Counted from the first letter of the stretch, positions 11,367 to 22,251 are shown. The stretch: 64,000 nt of DNA from Liopterus haemorrhoidalis (GCA_963971575.1 OZ020618.1:7380501-7444500), one strand, 5' to 3'. The notes: generated from the sequence alone by a model not told the origin. Made by a program: numbers and translations.

Positions 11367-12042
11367 CAGTAGCGAATTAAGTTGCTTGGGGGCCCTGGGC
11401 GGTAAAATTAAAATGGGTCCTCTATTATTTTAAATAGAAGGGAAATATTTGTATATAGCAGGGCTTCGAACCGGAACTGAACCGAAAACCGAAAAAAACC
11501 GTTATTTTTGTCGGAACGAAAACCGGAACTGAACCGAAAAAAAATATCGGTTTATTTCGGTTCAGATAATGTTTATGTGAGTGAATATAAAATACATTTT
11601 AATTAAGATTATTTTTTAAACTGATGAGCAGAAAAAAATCGTAATTTTTTTAACTGATAATTAAAAAAAATGCGCTTCTATTATTTGGGGGGGGGGGAGA
11701 GATTGAACGCCAAGAACCCCCCATGGCAGCGGCCTTGGTATGATTATTACAAAATAAGGAATAAAATGTTCTTCTAAATTATAGTAGAAAATAAATTTCT
11801 AATAGAAATAAAAGCATTTACAAATTTATCGCTTGGAACTGAACCGAAAACCGAAAAAAACCGTTATTTTTGCCGGAACGAAAACCGGAACCGAACCGAT
11901 ATATATTTTTTTAATTGAACCGGAACGAAAACCGAAACCGAAAAATAACGGTTCGCAGCCCTGGTATATAGACTTCGGTAGGCCCCCTGCTTCGTGGGCC
12001 CCGGGCGGCTGCCCAGTCCGCCCACCGCTTAATTCGCCTCTG
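11367..12042. mobile_element. hAT-like MITE GGCGAATTAAG, right copy, interrupted
   Basis: Same family and orientation as 9414..9577: starts CAGTAGCGAATTAAG and ends CTTAATTCGCCTCTG. It is split by the 505-bp hAT MITE at 11459..11963. Its left flank is GGCTAGAG (11359-11366) and its right flank CATGCAAG (12043-12050), the mirror of the flanks of the first copy. Confidence 0.9.
11459..11963. mobile_element. hAT MITE CAGGGCTTCGAACCGG, 505 bp
   Basis: Ends CAGGGCTTCGAACCGGAACT and GGTTCGCAGCCCTG, with inner repeats of ACCGAAAACCGAAA on both arms. The perfect 8-bp duplication GTATATAG lies at 11451-11458 and 11964-11971. The undisturbed sister repeat at 9414..9577 has a single near-identical GAATATAG at this spot, which acts as an empty site. 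A G-run lies near 11690. A related inverted copy is at 16342..16838 and a fragment at 14360..14460. Confidence 0.94.
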
Positions 12043-12050
12043 CATGCAAG

Positions 12051-12698
12051 AACATGAAACATTAACCGTTTTTAGGTTTAAAAAAACATGATAAAGCCAA
12101 CGTATTTTTGAGATCAGTGTGCAATTAGTAATACTGAGAATATAAAAATTTCCTACAAAACATTATCTTAGGACTGGGTTATTAACCAAAATATCAATAA
12201 AAACATTAAACGTGGATGTTATTATTTACTGTTATTCATCAAAAAACCTTACCAATACGCATATTTAATTCGAAAACAATACATGTACAAATTACATTGT
12301 TATTTTGTTTTGCTTGTGTTTAAAGTCAATATATTGACACTTTATTCTGATTACATTGTAAACATATTTACATTTTGCAATGTGTGATTTGTAGTATTTA
12401 ATTGGCTCACCGACTCCAGACTTATTAACCCCTATGTCTTGTCTGCGTGGACAAGAAAATAAACATTCAGCTTATAAATAACAATGCATTTTAAAATATA
12501 TTATCTAGAAAGAATTTACACTGATATTAATATTTCATATAATGAAAACAGGGCCGGCGTGAGGGGGGTTCAAAGTGTTTCCCGGAAATGGGCTCGCCGG
12601 TTAGTTTGCTTCCATTTGTCATCACTTCGATCCGTTTTTCTTTTTTTTTTTTCGCCCTACTCACTTATCACTTCGACTCATGCTCCTCTTCTTTTTTT
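12051..12698. other. Intergenic DNA with degenerate minisatellite near its right end
   Basis: A hAT-like left end (CAGGGCCGGCGTGAGG) starts at 12549 with no partner found. From about 12615 to 12698 degenerate units resembling TCATCACTTCGATC/T-run abut the next element, like the CTCATCACTTGGATTT minisatellite seen elsewhere in the window. Confidence 0.5.
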
Positions 12699-13613
12699 AG
12701 GGTTTTGTAGGTATGACCAAAAAACCCTTATACCGTCATTTTGTCGTCTGTCTGTCTGTCTATCTGTTCGGTAAAAATTGTAGCCAAACGGCTAAACCTA
12801 GAGAGTTGAAATTTGGCATGCTTATACAACTCTTTGACCCGCACATAGGAAAAATACTAAAACATCTAAAAAACATACCCCCCTAAAAATATAAACAAAT
12901 ATGTGCTCATCGAAAACAAAAATATTTTTTTAAAATTATGAGTAGGGTATCAAATGGAAGCCCTTAGTACGTGGATTAACGATCAAATTTTTATTTTTGC
13001 AAAATAAATTATTTTGATGCGATTTTTGCCAAAATTGTGCAAAAAAAATTTTATCCCACATCCTGTAGCTCAGATGGTTTAAACTAAAAATCTAAAACAA
13101 TTCTAAGTAATGTATATTGGTGTGAACCGAAATAGTACAACAGGAATTTTTGATCAGATTATGTTTTCGGAAAATAACGCATTTTATGTGGTTTTTGGTT
13201 CACAAAGTACAAAAGTTATACCAATGTAAGACACTCACATGCAAGGCGTACGATAGCGTTATTGGTTAGAGCACTGGTGTCCTAAGCTAAAACTCGCTGG
13301 TAAACGAAGGGTTTCGAGTTCGAGTACGGATGAATTTTATTTTTTCTGTTTTTTTTTTGCATTTTTATTATGTTGAAATTATTTTGTTAAAATTCTAGTT
13401 ATATTTTGACAAATGTTGTATTTAATTTTTAAGAGCGTAAATTTAATAATTATCTTATTATATGATTAACAGACGATAAATTATTTTAAAAATATCGTTC
13501 ATTTTGCCGTGATTACTACAAAGTAAAATTTGTCCTACACACTCAGCATACCGCCTTCACTTATTAAATACCTGCGAAACCCTGAAATGTGGGAATATTC
13601 ACACTTCACATAA
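12699..13613 (+). mobile_element. AGGGTTTTG family, copy A, with tRNA-like insert
   Basis: Full copy of a family present five times in this window. Left end AGGGTTTTGTAGGTATGACC, then CAAAAAACCCT, which can pair with the first bases. Next are the landmarks CGTCTGTCTGTCTGTC, TTCGGTAAAAATTGTAGCC, GGCATGCTTATACAACTC, and AAATGAAAGCCCTTAGTACG (slightly altered here). A tRNA-like block lies at 13244-13332. The right end TACCTGCGAAACCCT (13569-13583) is an imperfect inverted match to the left end, and it is followed in every copy by a hairpin GTGTGAA..TTCACAC and TTCACATCAATTTTTT. No protein is encoded. The superfamily is unknown. Confidence 0.85.
13244..13332 (+). ncRNA. tRNA-like module of copy A
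   Basis: The D-arm/box-A region TAGCGTTATTGGTTAGAGCA is strikingly tRNA-like. About 45 nt later comes GGGTTTCGAGTTCGAGT, which resembles box B (GGTTCGANTCC). A T-run follows after GGATGAATTTTATTTTTT, a possible RNA polymerase III terminator. It is not a recognisable intact tRNA. Compare the modules at 17711, 19731, 38903 and 47092. Transcription is inferred, not shown. Confidence 0.6.
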
Positions 13614-13648
13614 ATTTTTTTGTCATCAGTTCGATCGTCTTCCTTTCT

Positions 13649-13930
13649 AGGGTTTTTAGTTATGACCAAAAAATTTTTATAACCTCACATGTGCCTGTCT
13701 GTCTATCTGTACGGCAGAAATTGTGATCAAACGACTAGCCCTAGAAAATTGCCATGCTTATACAACACTTTGACCCACATATAGGAAAACTATTGAAAGT
13801 TGAAAAATTAACATCGCGGGAAAAATATAAACAAATATGTGTTTACAAAAAATTAATGTTAGGGGTATCAATGAAATCTCTTAAAAAACTAATAAATTTA
13901 AATTTTTGAAAGTCAATTTTTTTGAGTTTT
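13649..13930 (+). mobile_element. AGGGTTTTG family, diverged left-end fragment
   Basis: AGGGTTTTTAGTTATGACC, CTGTCTGTCTATCTGTACGG, CATGCTTATACAACACTTTG and ATATAAACAAATATGTG match the left third of copy A at lower similarity. The copy is truncated before the tRNA-like module. It lies directly behind copy A in the same orientation, suggesting an older tandem or nested insertion. Confidence 0.75.
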
Positions 13931-13954
13931 TTTAATAGAATATTCGCCAATAAT

Positions 13955-14326
13955 CCCAGCAAACATTCAACTAACGGCCGAATGCTGGCAAACTGCTTTT
14001 ATGCTGGTAAATTACTGGCACCAAAAGTAAGTGCAACGCCAGTATTAATAATGTACTTCACATTTGTATTTCGCATTCCGCCTATACGAAGTACTTTACC
14101 AGCATTTTATAAGCACTCTTCTTCACTCATACTTTTTACTTAAAACCATCAGAAATAAATCTTGCAACTAATGCGATTATTTTGCACTTTACCATTGCTG
14201 GGCCAGCAACTGATACATCAATGGGCCAGTAACGGCCCCGGGGACACCGGGGTACTGGCCCATTACTTTCAATGCCGGGGAGTATGTGCTTTACCAGTAC
14301 TGGCCCGTATAAAAATGTTTGCTGGG
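13955..14326. mobile_element. TIR MITE CCCAGCAAACATT, 372 bp
   Basis: Ends CCCAGCAAACATT and AATGTTTGCTGGG form inverted repeats. The interior repeats phrases such as ATGCTGG, ACTGGC and TACCAG, with a GC-rich section near 14235. It is flanked by AT on each side; the exact duplication length is unclear. No coding capacity. Confidence 0.8.
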
Positions 14327-14359
14327 ATATGTCAAAAACCATTTTTCCCTCTTATTTCC

Positions 14360-14460
14360 CACGGTTTTTTTCGGTTTTCGGTTCAGTTCCGAGTGAAAAT
14401 TTTTTAAATGCTTTTATTTGTATTAGAAATTTATTTTCTACTATAATTCAGAAGTAATTT
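14360..14460. mobile_element. Fragment of the CAGGGCTTCG hAT MITE
   Basis: TTTTTTTCGGTTTTCGGTTC through ATTTATTTTCTACTATAATT matches the middle of the copy at 16342..16838 (about 16440-16535). No termini are present. Confidence 0.75.
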
Positions 14461-14464
14461 TTTT

Positions 14465-15720
14465 AATTTTTTTTTTTTTAATTTGAAAAAATGGTATGTT
14501 GCATCTTTGGCTAGTAGCTCCCAAAGAACATACAAACTTACTTAGAGCTATTAAAAATATTGAATGGAAAAAACATTCCAAAAATTTACCTTCACAATAC
14601 TTACAAAACATTTAAAATTCACAGAATTTTTGAAATTTGAAAAAATGGTGTACAGCTCTTTAGGCTACTAGCGCCCAAATAACATACATACTTACAGCTG
14701 TTAAAAATATTGAAACGTAAAAACATTCCAAAAATTTACTTACACAATTCTTATAAAAAAATTAAAATCAACATAATTTTTTGAAATTTGTAAAGACGGT
14801 GTGCAGCATCTTTGGCTATTAGCACCCAAAGAACATAAAACTTAAAGCTATTAAAAATATTGAATGGAAAAACATTTTCAAAACCATTTTCCTGCACAAT
14901 ATTTACAAAAATCTTAAAATCCACAGAATTTTTTGAAATTTGAAATAATGGTGTACAGCAGTTTAGGCTATTAGCGGCCAAAGAACATACAAACTTACTT
15001 AGAGCTGTTAAAAATATTGAGACGTAAAAACATTCCAGAAATTCACAATACTTACAAAAAATTTAAAATCCATTGAATTTTTGTAAATTTAAGAAAATGG
15101 TGTGTAGCATTTTCAGCTATTAGCGCCCTAGGAACATACATACTTAGAGCTATTAAAAATATTCAATCGAATAAACATAAAATTTACTTGTACAATACTT
15201 ACAAAAAATTTTAAATCCACAGAATTTTTGTAAATTTAAGAAAATGGTGTGTAGCATTTTCAGCTATTAGCGCCCAAGGAACATACATACTTAGAGCTAT
15301 TAAAAATATTCAATCGAAAAAACATAAAATTTACCTGTACAATACTTACAAAAAATTTAAAATCCACAGAATTTTTGTAAATTGAAGAAAATGGTGTGTA
15401 GCATTTTCAGCTATTAGCGCCCAAGGAACATACATACTTAGAGCTATTAAAAATATTCAATCGAAAAAACATAAAATTTACCTGTACAATACTTACAAAA
15501 AAATTAAAATCCACAGAATTTTTGTAAATTGAAGAAAATGGTGTGTAGCATTTTCAGCTATTAGCGCCCAAGGAACATACATACTTAGAGCTATTAAAAA
15601 TATTCAATCGAAAAAACATAAAATTTACCTGTATAATACTTACAAAAAATTTAAAATCCACAGAATTTTTTGAATTTTGAGAAAATGGTGTGCAGCATCT
15701 TTGGCTATTAGCTCCCAAGA
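14465..15720. repeat. Satellite array, 147-155 bp unit, about 9 units
   Basis: Landmarks GAAAATGGTGTGTAGCATTT, AGCTATTAGCGCCC, GAACATAC and TACTTACAAAAAATTTAAAA recur. Successive unit starts are at about 14484, 14640, 14791, 14942, 15091, 15238, 15385, 15532 and 15679. The last five are exactly 147 bp apart and nearly identical; the first ones are 149-155 bp apart and diverged. A further weak unit may lie at 15800-15870. The array is non-coding. Confidence 0.93.
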
Positions 15721-16341
15721 GATGTCGACTCAGTATATGATGTCCCTTCTTAACCCTTCAATAGACACTCAACTTGTTTCATCACTATTGCACTTTTTCA
15801 AATTTTACTTTTTATAAAACTGGTAAAAATGTGTACACACAGCATTTATGGCTACTAGCGCTTAAGGTAGTTATTAATTTAAGGGTATTTTATACAAAAA
15901 ATGCACTGGTCAACATGTGTTGTTACTTCGGACGTTTTATAAACGTTTGTGACCGAGAAATATTTGGAAGGATTAATGACGTAATGTCTACCAAAATTAT
16001 CAAATAAAGGATTAAGTAAAGAAATTAATCCTCTTAATTAGTTTCGCTAATGAGAATTTTAATGTGGATTTTTTTGCGTAGTTCTTTATTGCGTAAACAA
16101 TAAATGGTCCACGACAGTGCACAGCAATTTAAATATAAAAATTTAAAAATAATTTTTTAAATTTATAATAATTTTGCTAACCAGTATTAGCATTATAGGC
16201 TATTCTAAACATTTACGCGGAACTAAATTGCTTTTGCGTAGTACTGTATTTTAACAACAAATGTATAAATAATAAATGGACCCCGACAGTGCACAGCATT
16301 TTTAAATATAAAAATTTAAAAGTGTTTTTTAAAATTTATTT
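15721..16341. other. AT-rich DNA with a two-unit repeat
   Basis: The segment AATAAATGG..CGACAGTGCACAGCA with following AATATAAAAATTTAAAA occurs at about 16099 and 16270, a diverged duplication. Nothing else recognised. Confidence 0.5.
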
Positions 16342-16838
16342 CAGGGTTTCGAATTATTTTTTTTTTCATTTCGGTTTTCATTCCGGTTCAATTAAAAAAA
16401 TATATATCAGTTTGGTTCCGGTTTTCGTTCTGGCAAAAATAACGTTTTTTTTCGGTTTTCGGTTCAGTTCCGAGTGATAAATTTTTAAATGCTTTTATTT
16501 GTATTAGAAATTTATTTTCTACTATAATTTAGAAGAACATTTTATTCTTTATTTTATAATAATCATACCAAGGCCGCTGCCAGGGGGGTTCTGGGCGTTC
16601 CCCCCCTCCCCTGAAATAATAGAATCGCTATTTATTTTTTACTTGTCAGAAAAATTACGATTTTTTTCTGCTCATCAGTTTAAAAAATAATCTTAAATAA
16701 AATTAATTTATATTCACTCACATAACCATTATCTGAACCGAAATAAACTGATATTTTTTTCGGTTCAGTTCCAGTTTTCGTTCCGACAAAAATAACGGTT
16801 TTTTTCGGTTTTCGGTTCAGTTCCGGTTCGAAGCCCTG
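16342..16838. mobile_element. hAT MITE CAGGGCTTCG, inverted copy, 497 bp
   Basis: Inverted relative of 11459..11963. It begins CAGGGTTTCGAATT and ends GGTTCGAAGCCCTG, with the same ACCGAAA-type arms and interior (ATAATCATACCAAGGCCGCT). The flanks ATTTATTT and GTATTGAG do not match, so its duplication has decayed or one flank was rearranged. Confidence 0.85.
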
Positions 16839-16964
16839 GTATTGAGGATACATTTAATAGACTGTTTTAACGTATTTTTAGAGTATTATACTGTTTTTTA
16901 TCTCTTAATTTTTGTAAAAAATCCCTGAATATACTCTTTTTTGATGGTGGTTTTTATTACTTCT

Positions 16965-17140
16965 ATTGTAGAAATGAGGACCCTTTGTTTATTTGCTCGC
17001 CTGTTCTATTTTGGGAGTGAGGACCTTTTTTTTTTTGCTCATCACTTCCATTTTGGTAGTGAAGACCTTTTTTTTGTTCGTCACTGGTATTTTTGAATGA
17101 GGACCTCTGTTTTTTGCTCATTATTTGAATTTTTGGAGTG
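16965..17140. repeat. Minisatellite, GAGGACC / T-run / GCTCATCACTT units
   Basis: About four diverged units of roughly 39-45 bp with GAGGACC followed by a T-run and CTCATCACTT. Same unit as in the arrays at 23685-23960 and 56945-57215. It abuts the left end of AGGGTTTTG copy B. Confidence 0.85.
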
Positions 17141-17197
17141 TAACCCTTTTAGGGTTTTGTAGGTATGACCAAAAAACCCTTATACCGTCATTTTGTC

Positions 17198-17235
<38 letters not shown>

Positions 17236-17710
17236 TCGGTAAAAATTGTAGCCAAACGGCTAAACCTAGAGAGTTGAAATTTGGCATGCTTATACAACTC
17301 TTTGACCCGCACATAGGAAAAATACTAAAACATCTAAAAAACATATCCCCCTAAAAATATAAACAAATATGTGCTCATCGAAAATAAAAATATTTTTTTA
17401 TAATTCTGAGTAGGGTATCAAATGAAAGCCCTTGGTACGTGGATTAACGATCAAATTTTTATTTTTGCAAAATAAATTATTTTGAAGCGATTTTTGCCAA
17501 AATTGTGCAAAAAATTTTTTGTCCCACACCCTGTAGCCCAGATGGTTTAAACTAAAAATCTGAAAAAATTCTAAGTAATGTACATTGGTGTGAACCGGAA
17601 TAGTTCAACAGGAATTTTTGATCAGATTAGGTTTTTGGAAAAAAACGCATTTTTTGTGATTTTTGGCTAATAATGTACACAAGTTATAGCTTTGTAACAA
17701 GCAACACTCT

Positions 17711-18021
17711 AACGTGTGTGCTGGTCTAGTGGTATTTGACGCTGACTTTTCAGGAACAAACGTATCGTTTGCCCCTAAACCATGATTAAAATTATGAAAC
17801 ACTCTGCTACTGCTTTATTATAAGCAAAAACATCTTTTTACACTATTTGTAAATATAAAATACCTGCACATATGTCCAATTGTGATAGGAGGTGTAATGT
17901 AAATATTATTAATTATTGTAAACATTTAAACAATAAAGAATTTTTGAAAGCAAAAGCAAGCAAAGCTGACTTTTCACCCATGTAACCCGATCCGATAGGG
18001 ATCGAACCCTGGAGAAGAGAC
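17711..18021 (+). ncRNA. tRNA-like module of copy B, interrupted
   Basis: First part AACGTGTGTGCTGGTCTAGT, then GGTATTTGACGCTGACTTTT: TGGTCTAGTGG is an excellent box A. Second part ends GGGATCGAACCCTGG, an excellent box B / T-arm core. The two parts are separated by the insertion at 17753..17964. A long T-run follows near 18030. Confidence 0.6.
17753..17964 (+). mobile_element. 212-bp insertion with 12-bp TSD in the tRNA-like module
   Basis: Flanked by the perfect direct repeat GCTGACTTTTCA at 17741-17752 and 17965-17976. It ends AATAAAGAATTTTTGAAAGC and an A-rich tail. A 12-bp duplication plus an AATAAA-like signal near an A-rich end fits retroposition by LINE machinery better than a DNA transposon. 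Source unknown. Confidence 0.75.
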
Positions 18022-18448
18022 TATATATTTTTTTTTTTTTATTTTTTAAATTCTATATTGTTTAAATTATTTTATCAAAATTCTAATTATATTTTAGCAA
18101 ATGTTGCATTTAATTTTTAAAAGCGTAAATTTAATAGCCAGTGGATATTGTTTAAATTATAATTTAATTCTGTTTCAATGTACACGAAATCAGAGGGGCG
18201 GAACTTATAACAACCAATGGAAGCCATAGACGCAATTTTGAAATTCTTAATGAACCTTGCTATATAAAAAAAAATACTGCACATATTTAGAAACCTAAAT
18301 AATGGTATTAGGCGTTCGAATTAAAATTAACAAAAAAAATATTTTAATATAAAATTTGTTTTCGCATCCAAAATAATCATCATTCACTTACTAAATACCT
18401 GCAAAACCCTGAAATGTGTGAAAATTCACACTTCACATCAATTTTTTT

Positions 18449-19191
18449 AGTTTACTCTTTTTCTGAAAAAAAAAAATCTGGCCAGCCTATTTTAACGTAT
18501 ACTAAGAAAAGAGAATGTTACAGAAAATTAGACGTTTCTTGGATTTTTCGCCCGCTTTTTTGTAATTCTCGAAATTTTTTATTCAAATTTCTTATCAACA
18601 TGTGTTTATTTAGTCTTGTTTTATGTAAACATAAGTATTTTAAAAAGTAGGTCTGTGGTTTGCCAATTATTCTGCACATTGCCCCTAGTTCAAGGTAACA
18701 TATTTAGGCTCGAAAATAAATTTGATTAATCTAAATAACATTAAATGTTAAACTAGAAATTCACGGGCTAAAATAATAAAATATCTTATAAACAATTTCT
18801 AAATGACCCAGATATAAAAATCTAGAAGACTCAGGGCAACTACGTATGGCTAAAAACCTGAACCTGAACGCTCGTCGGTTGAAAGTCAAATGAGAAATTG
18901 TTGGTGGTACCAAGCAATTACTCGGAAAAAGGTAATCTTGGAGTTCTTTATGGAAGACCGGTCCTGCTTCGTGTTATGGCCGGAAGGAAACAAACAATCG
19001 GATTTTTGACAAACTTGAGTTCAGTGTAGTCAAAACAGATTAAAAGTAATAATTTGTAAACAAATAATTTTAAAATAAATATGTTTCACGTTTTTTATAT
19101 TTTTTACATTGTTTACACGCAAATAGATCATTAATTTAATTATTGTTTTACGCGTTATAAAATGCAAAATTTTTAATTTCAATAAATTTTC
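18449..19191. other. AT-rich intergenic DNA
   Basis: No gene, repeat or element end recognised. Confidence 0.4.
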
Positions 19192-20323
19192 AGGGTTTTG
19201 TAGGTATGACCAAAAAAACCCTTATACCGTCATTTTGTCGTCTGTCTGTCTGTATGTTCGGTAAAAATTGTAGCCAAACGGCTGAACCTAGAGAGTTGAA
19301 ATTTGACATGCTTATACAACTCTTTGACCCGCACATAGGAAAAATACTAAAACATCTAAAAAACATATCCCCCTAAAAATATAAACAAATATATGCTCAT
19401 CAAAAAAAAAAAATTTTTATAAAATTCTGAGTAGGGTATGAAATGAAAGCCCTTAGTACGTGGATTAACGATCAATATTTTATTTTTGCAAAATAAATTA
19501 TTTGACGCGATTTTTGCCAAAATTGTGCAAAAAAAAATTTGTCCCACACCCTGTAGCCCAGATGGTTTAAACTAAAAATCTGAAAAAATTCTAAGTAATG
19601 TACATTGGTGTGAATCGGAATAGTACAACAGGAGTTTTTGATCAGATTATGTTTTCGGAAAATAACGCATTTTTTGTGTTTTTTGGTTGACGATGCATAC
19701 ATGTTATACTCTTATAACACACTAAGTTGATAAGCGTTTGGTGATCTAGTGGCTCAGTTGCTCGACAACCACACAGGATCGTTATTCACTACACAGGTTC
19801 GTTCCTGGCTTGTGGAGTCAATTTTATTTTTTGTTTTTTTTTTTCATATTTATTATGTTTAAATTAATTTGTTAAAATTCTAGTTATATTTTAGCACATT
19901 TTGAATTTAATTTTCATGAGCGTAAATTTAATAACCAATTGGAATTATATTTTCATTCTGAGTCATTTATACGAAGCCAGAGGGGCGGAGTGTATGATTT
20001 AAGACAACCAATGAAAGCCATAGGCCCAATTTACAAAATCTTAATGAACCTTGTTATATAAAAAAAATACTGCACTTATTTAGAAACCTAAATAATGATA
20101 TTAGGTATTCGAATTAAAATTAACAAAAAAATATTTTAACATAAAATTTGTTTTTAAAGCTCTGAGATTAACAGACGATAAATTATTTTAAAAAGATCGT
20201 TCATTTTGCCGTGGTTACTACAAAGCAAAATTTGTCCTACACACTCAGCATGCCGCCTTCACTTATTATATACCTGCGAAACCCTGCAATGTGTGAAAAT
20301 TCACACTTCACATCAATTTTTTT
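19192..20323 (+). mobile_element. AGGGTTTTG family, copy C, with tRNA-like insert
   Basis: Left end AGGGTTTTGTAGGTATGACC and right end TACCTGCGAAACCCT (20271-20285) followed by the GTGTGAA..TTCACAC hairpin. The body agrees with copies A, B, D and E. The tRNA-like module is at 19731-19820. Toward the right end the stretch ATTTTGCCGTGGTTACTACA through ACACTCAGCATGCCGCC is shared with copy A only, so A and C belong to one subfamily and B, D and E to another. Confidence 0.88.
19731..19820 (+). ncRNA. tRNA-like module of copy C
   Basis: AAGCGTTTGGTGATCTAGTG starts the block with a box-A-like core (TGGTGATCTAGTGG). CAGGTTCGTTCCTGG about 50 nt later is a good box B with short self-complementary arms. 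A T-rich tract follows after GGAGTCAATTTTATTTTTT. Not an intact tRNA. Confidence 0.6.
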
Positions 20324-20339
20324 AGTTGAAATATATTAA

Positions 20340-20506
20340 AAATTAATATTGAAAATAAGTACCTTTCCTAAAATTCGGGACAATTCGGTACAAAAAACCC
20401 GAATTCGGGTCAAATATTGCCTCGCAATACAAATCAAATCGAAATACGGGGCAAGGCGGAAACTCGGGACTGTCCCGGCTAATTCGGGACGTATGGTCAC
20501 CTTATT
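20340..20506. mobile_element. Truncated TAGGGTGACC-type hAT fragment
   Basis: Repeated GGGAC and ATTCGGGAC phrases end in GGGACGTATGGTCACCTTA, equivalent to the right end of the elements at 7472..7692 and 23650..24016. No left end is present; it starts just behind copy C. Confidence 0.65.
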
Positions 20507-21069
20507 ACAACCCATTCAATCATTCTAATATAAAGCTTTGTCTCTATCCATATCCGTAATAGTCGTTTATACTTTCCTGGTCGAGCCAAGTTCACGAAAA
20601 TTTGCCCCATTAACATCAAACGAGCCGACAGCAAGTAAAACTGTTGGTATATGCTGTGTCCATAGTCTGACTTGAGATCTTTGACCATTTTTCGGTCCCT
20701 TTCATCTTGCACTCAGTGCACCTACCTAATTACACTGTTTGTATAGATCAATTTTTATATAAAAAGTAATAATTTTGTACAGTGACAGCAATTCCTTTGG
20801 AATGCAAAAGATAAGATTTTAAACACATGTTCAAGACTTGTTGCTAATGAATAATTTAATACAGTGACGACTCGTGCTGTAGAAATGTGGAAGGTTTCAC
20901 TTTAATAGGTACAAGTTATTACAGGTTACTGTTTGACTGTGATAATTGCAAAGAACAGTTAAAGAAACAAGTATCATTTCATATTCTAACACTTATACAT
21001 TATATTTATTAGTTAGGTCTACATACCACCTATCGCAGTCTGACATCAAAACTTCGAAACGTGGCTGCA
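20507..21069. other. AT-rich intergenic DNA
   Basis: Nothing recognised. Confidence 0.4.
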
Positions 21070-21348
21070 TAATTTATGTAAATATTGTACTGGACAATCA
21101 TTATGTCTACTTGTCTATTGGCCAGAGCTCCGCCGTTCCGCGTCATTGCATAAAGACACAATTCTGATTCTGAGTTTGGAAAAAGTCTAAACTCATGCTA
21201 TCTCAAGAATGTTTTATGTTAAAATTGCACTGGACAATCATTATGTCTACTTGTCTATTAGCCAGAGCTCCGAAGTCCCGAATCATTGCGTAAAAACGAA
21301 ATTCTGTTGCTTAGTTTGGAAAATATCAAACTCATGCTATCTTAAGTA
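21070..21348. repeat. Two-unit tandem duplication, about 140 bp
   Basis: CTGGACAATCATTATGTCTA recurs at 21090 and 21230, and CTCATGCTATCT at 21192 and 21331. The two units differ by scattered substitutions. Non-coding. Confidence 0.88.
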
Positions 21349-21664
21349 GTACATATTGTAAACAATAACAACGCCTGACATACTGCAATAATACAAAGAC
21401 GGTCTGCTGCCAAATATATATACAATAATATTTGTTTATGCACTTTATTAATACGTGTTTGTGAATTATAGTAGACATTCACAGGCCAGATACCATCACT
21501 AATAAAGACCTATGGCAGTTCAGAGAACAAACAGAGATCCGACAAGAAATCAGAAGCGCAAATGGAAATGTATTGGTCATATCCTTAGGCGTGAACCGGA
21601 TAATACTGCAAACAAGCTTGACTGTTTTATGTCTAAGAAAGAATATAATTCGTCATCGCTTATA

Positions 21665-22249
21665 CTCTTTTCACACTAGAACTTTAAGACGAGTGAACTT
21701 AAAGTTCACTGATGTTTAACATCGGTATGCTTTCACACTTGATGTTTAAATCTCCGATGCTGTCATCAGCTACAGTAATTTTGTCCTTAAGTTACCGTCA
21801 TGAAATTACCAGTTTTGAACTGTCTGCGCAGACGCACATTTTGAATTATTATAAACAAATATGGATATTTCATTTCATTCTACAATAAAGAATATATTAC
21901 AACAGTATTAACATGTAAGTCGATACATTTTATCTCAATTATTGTAGCTCTGTATTTTATTAAACACATTATTAAAATAAATAATTTTATTATAACAATA
22001 AGTATAAACTTCTTATAACGTCGATATAATACAGTATTCTTGTTTATGATAATATAAAATGTTCACAGCATAAATTCAAAGAGTATTTTTTTTATAATAG
22101 AAATTATGTTGGCAATGCGGACGATGTTTAAGACGCAGCTCTCTGTCTTAAACATCGCTTGTATTTAGACGAGGCCATACGGTTTCATATTAGCGTTTAA
22201 AGACACATTCACTTTAACATCCGATCTTAAAGTTCTAGTGTGAAAAGGG
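21665..22249. mobile_element. TIR MITE, TA-flanked, 585 bp
   Basis: Ends CTCTTTTCACACTAGAACTT and AAGTTCTAGTGTGAAAAGGG are inverted repeats flanked by TA (21663-21664, 22250-22251). Sub-terminal GATGTTTAA phrases recur on both sides. No coding region. The superfamily is uncertain. Confidence 0.85.
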
Positions 22250-22251
22250 TA

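Larger units (their letters stand above)
17151..18448 (+). mobile_element. AGGGTTTTG family, copy B, with split tRNA-like insert
   Basis: Left end AGGGTTTTGTAGGTATGACC at 17151 and right end TACCTGCAAAACCCT at 18396-18410, followed by the GTGTGAA..TTCACAC hairpin and TTCACATCAATTTTTT. The CTGT tetranucleotide run near 17200 is expanded. Body landmarks match copies C, D and E closely. The tRNA-like module at 17711-18021 is interrupted by a 212-bp insertion. Confidence 0.88.

Noticed and set aside
13200..13340. Independent SINE insertion in copy A
   Set aside because: No target-site duplication around the module, and all other copies have a tRNA-like block at the same place.
12699..13613. Helitron identity for the AGGGTTTTG family
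   Set aside because: The 3' hairpin is suggestive, but the 5' TC start and CTRR end are lacking and the ends are partly inverted repeats.
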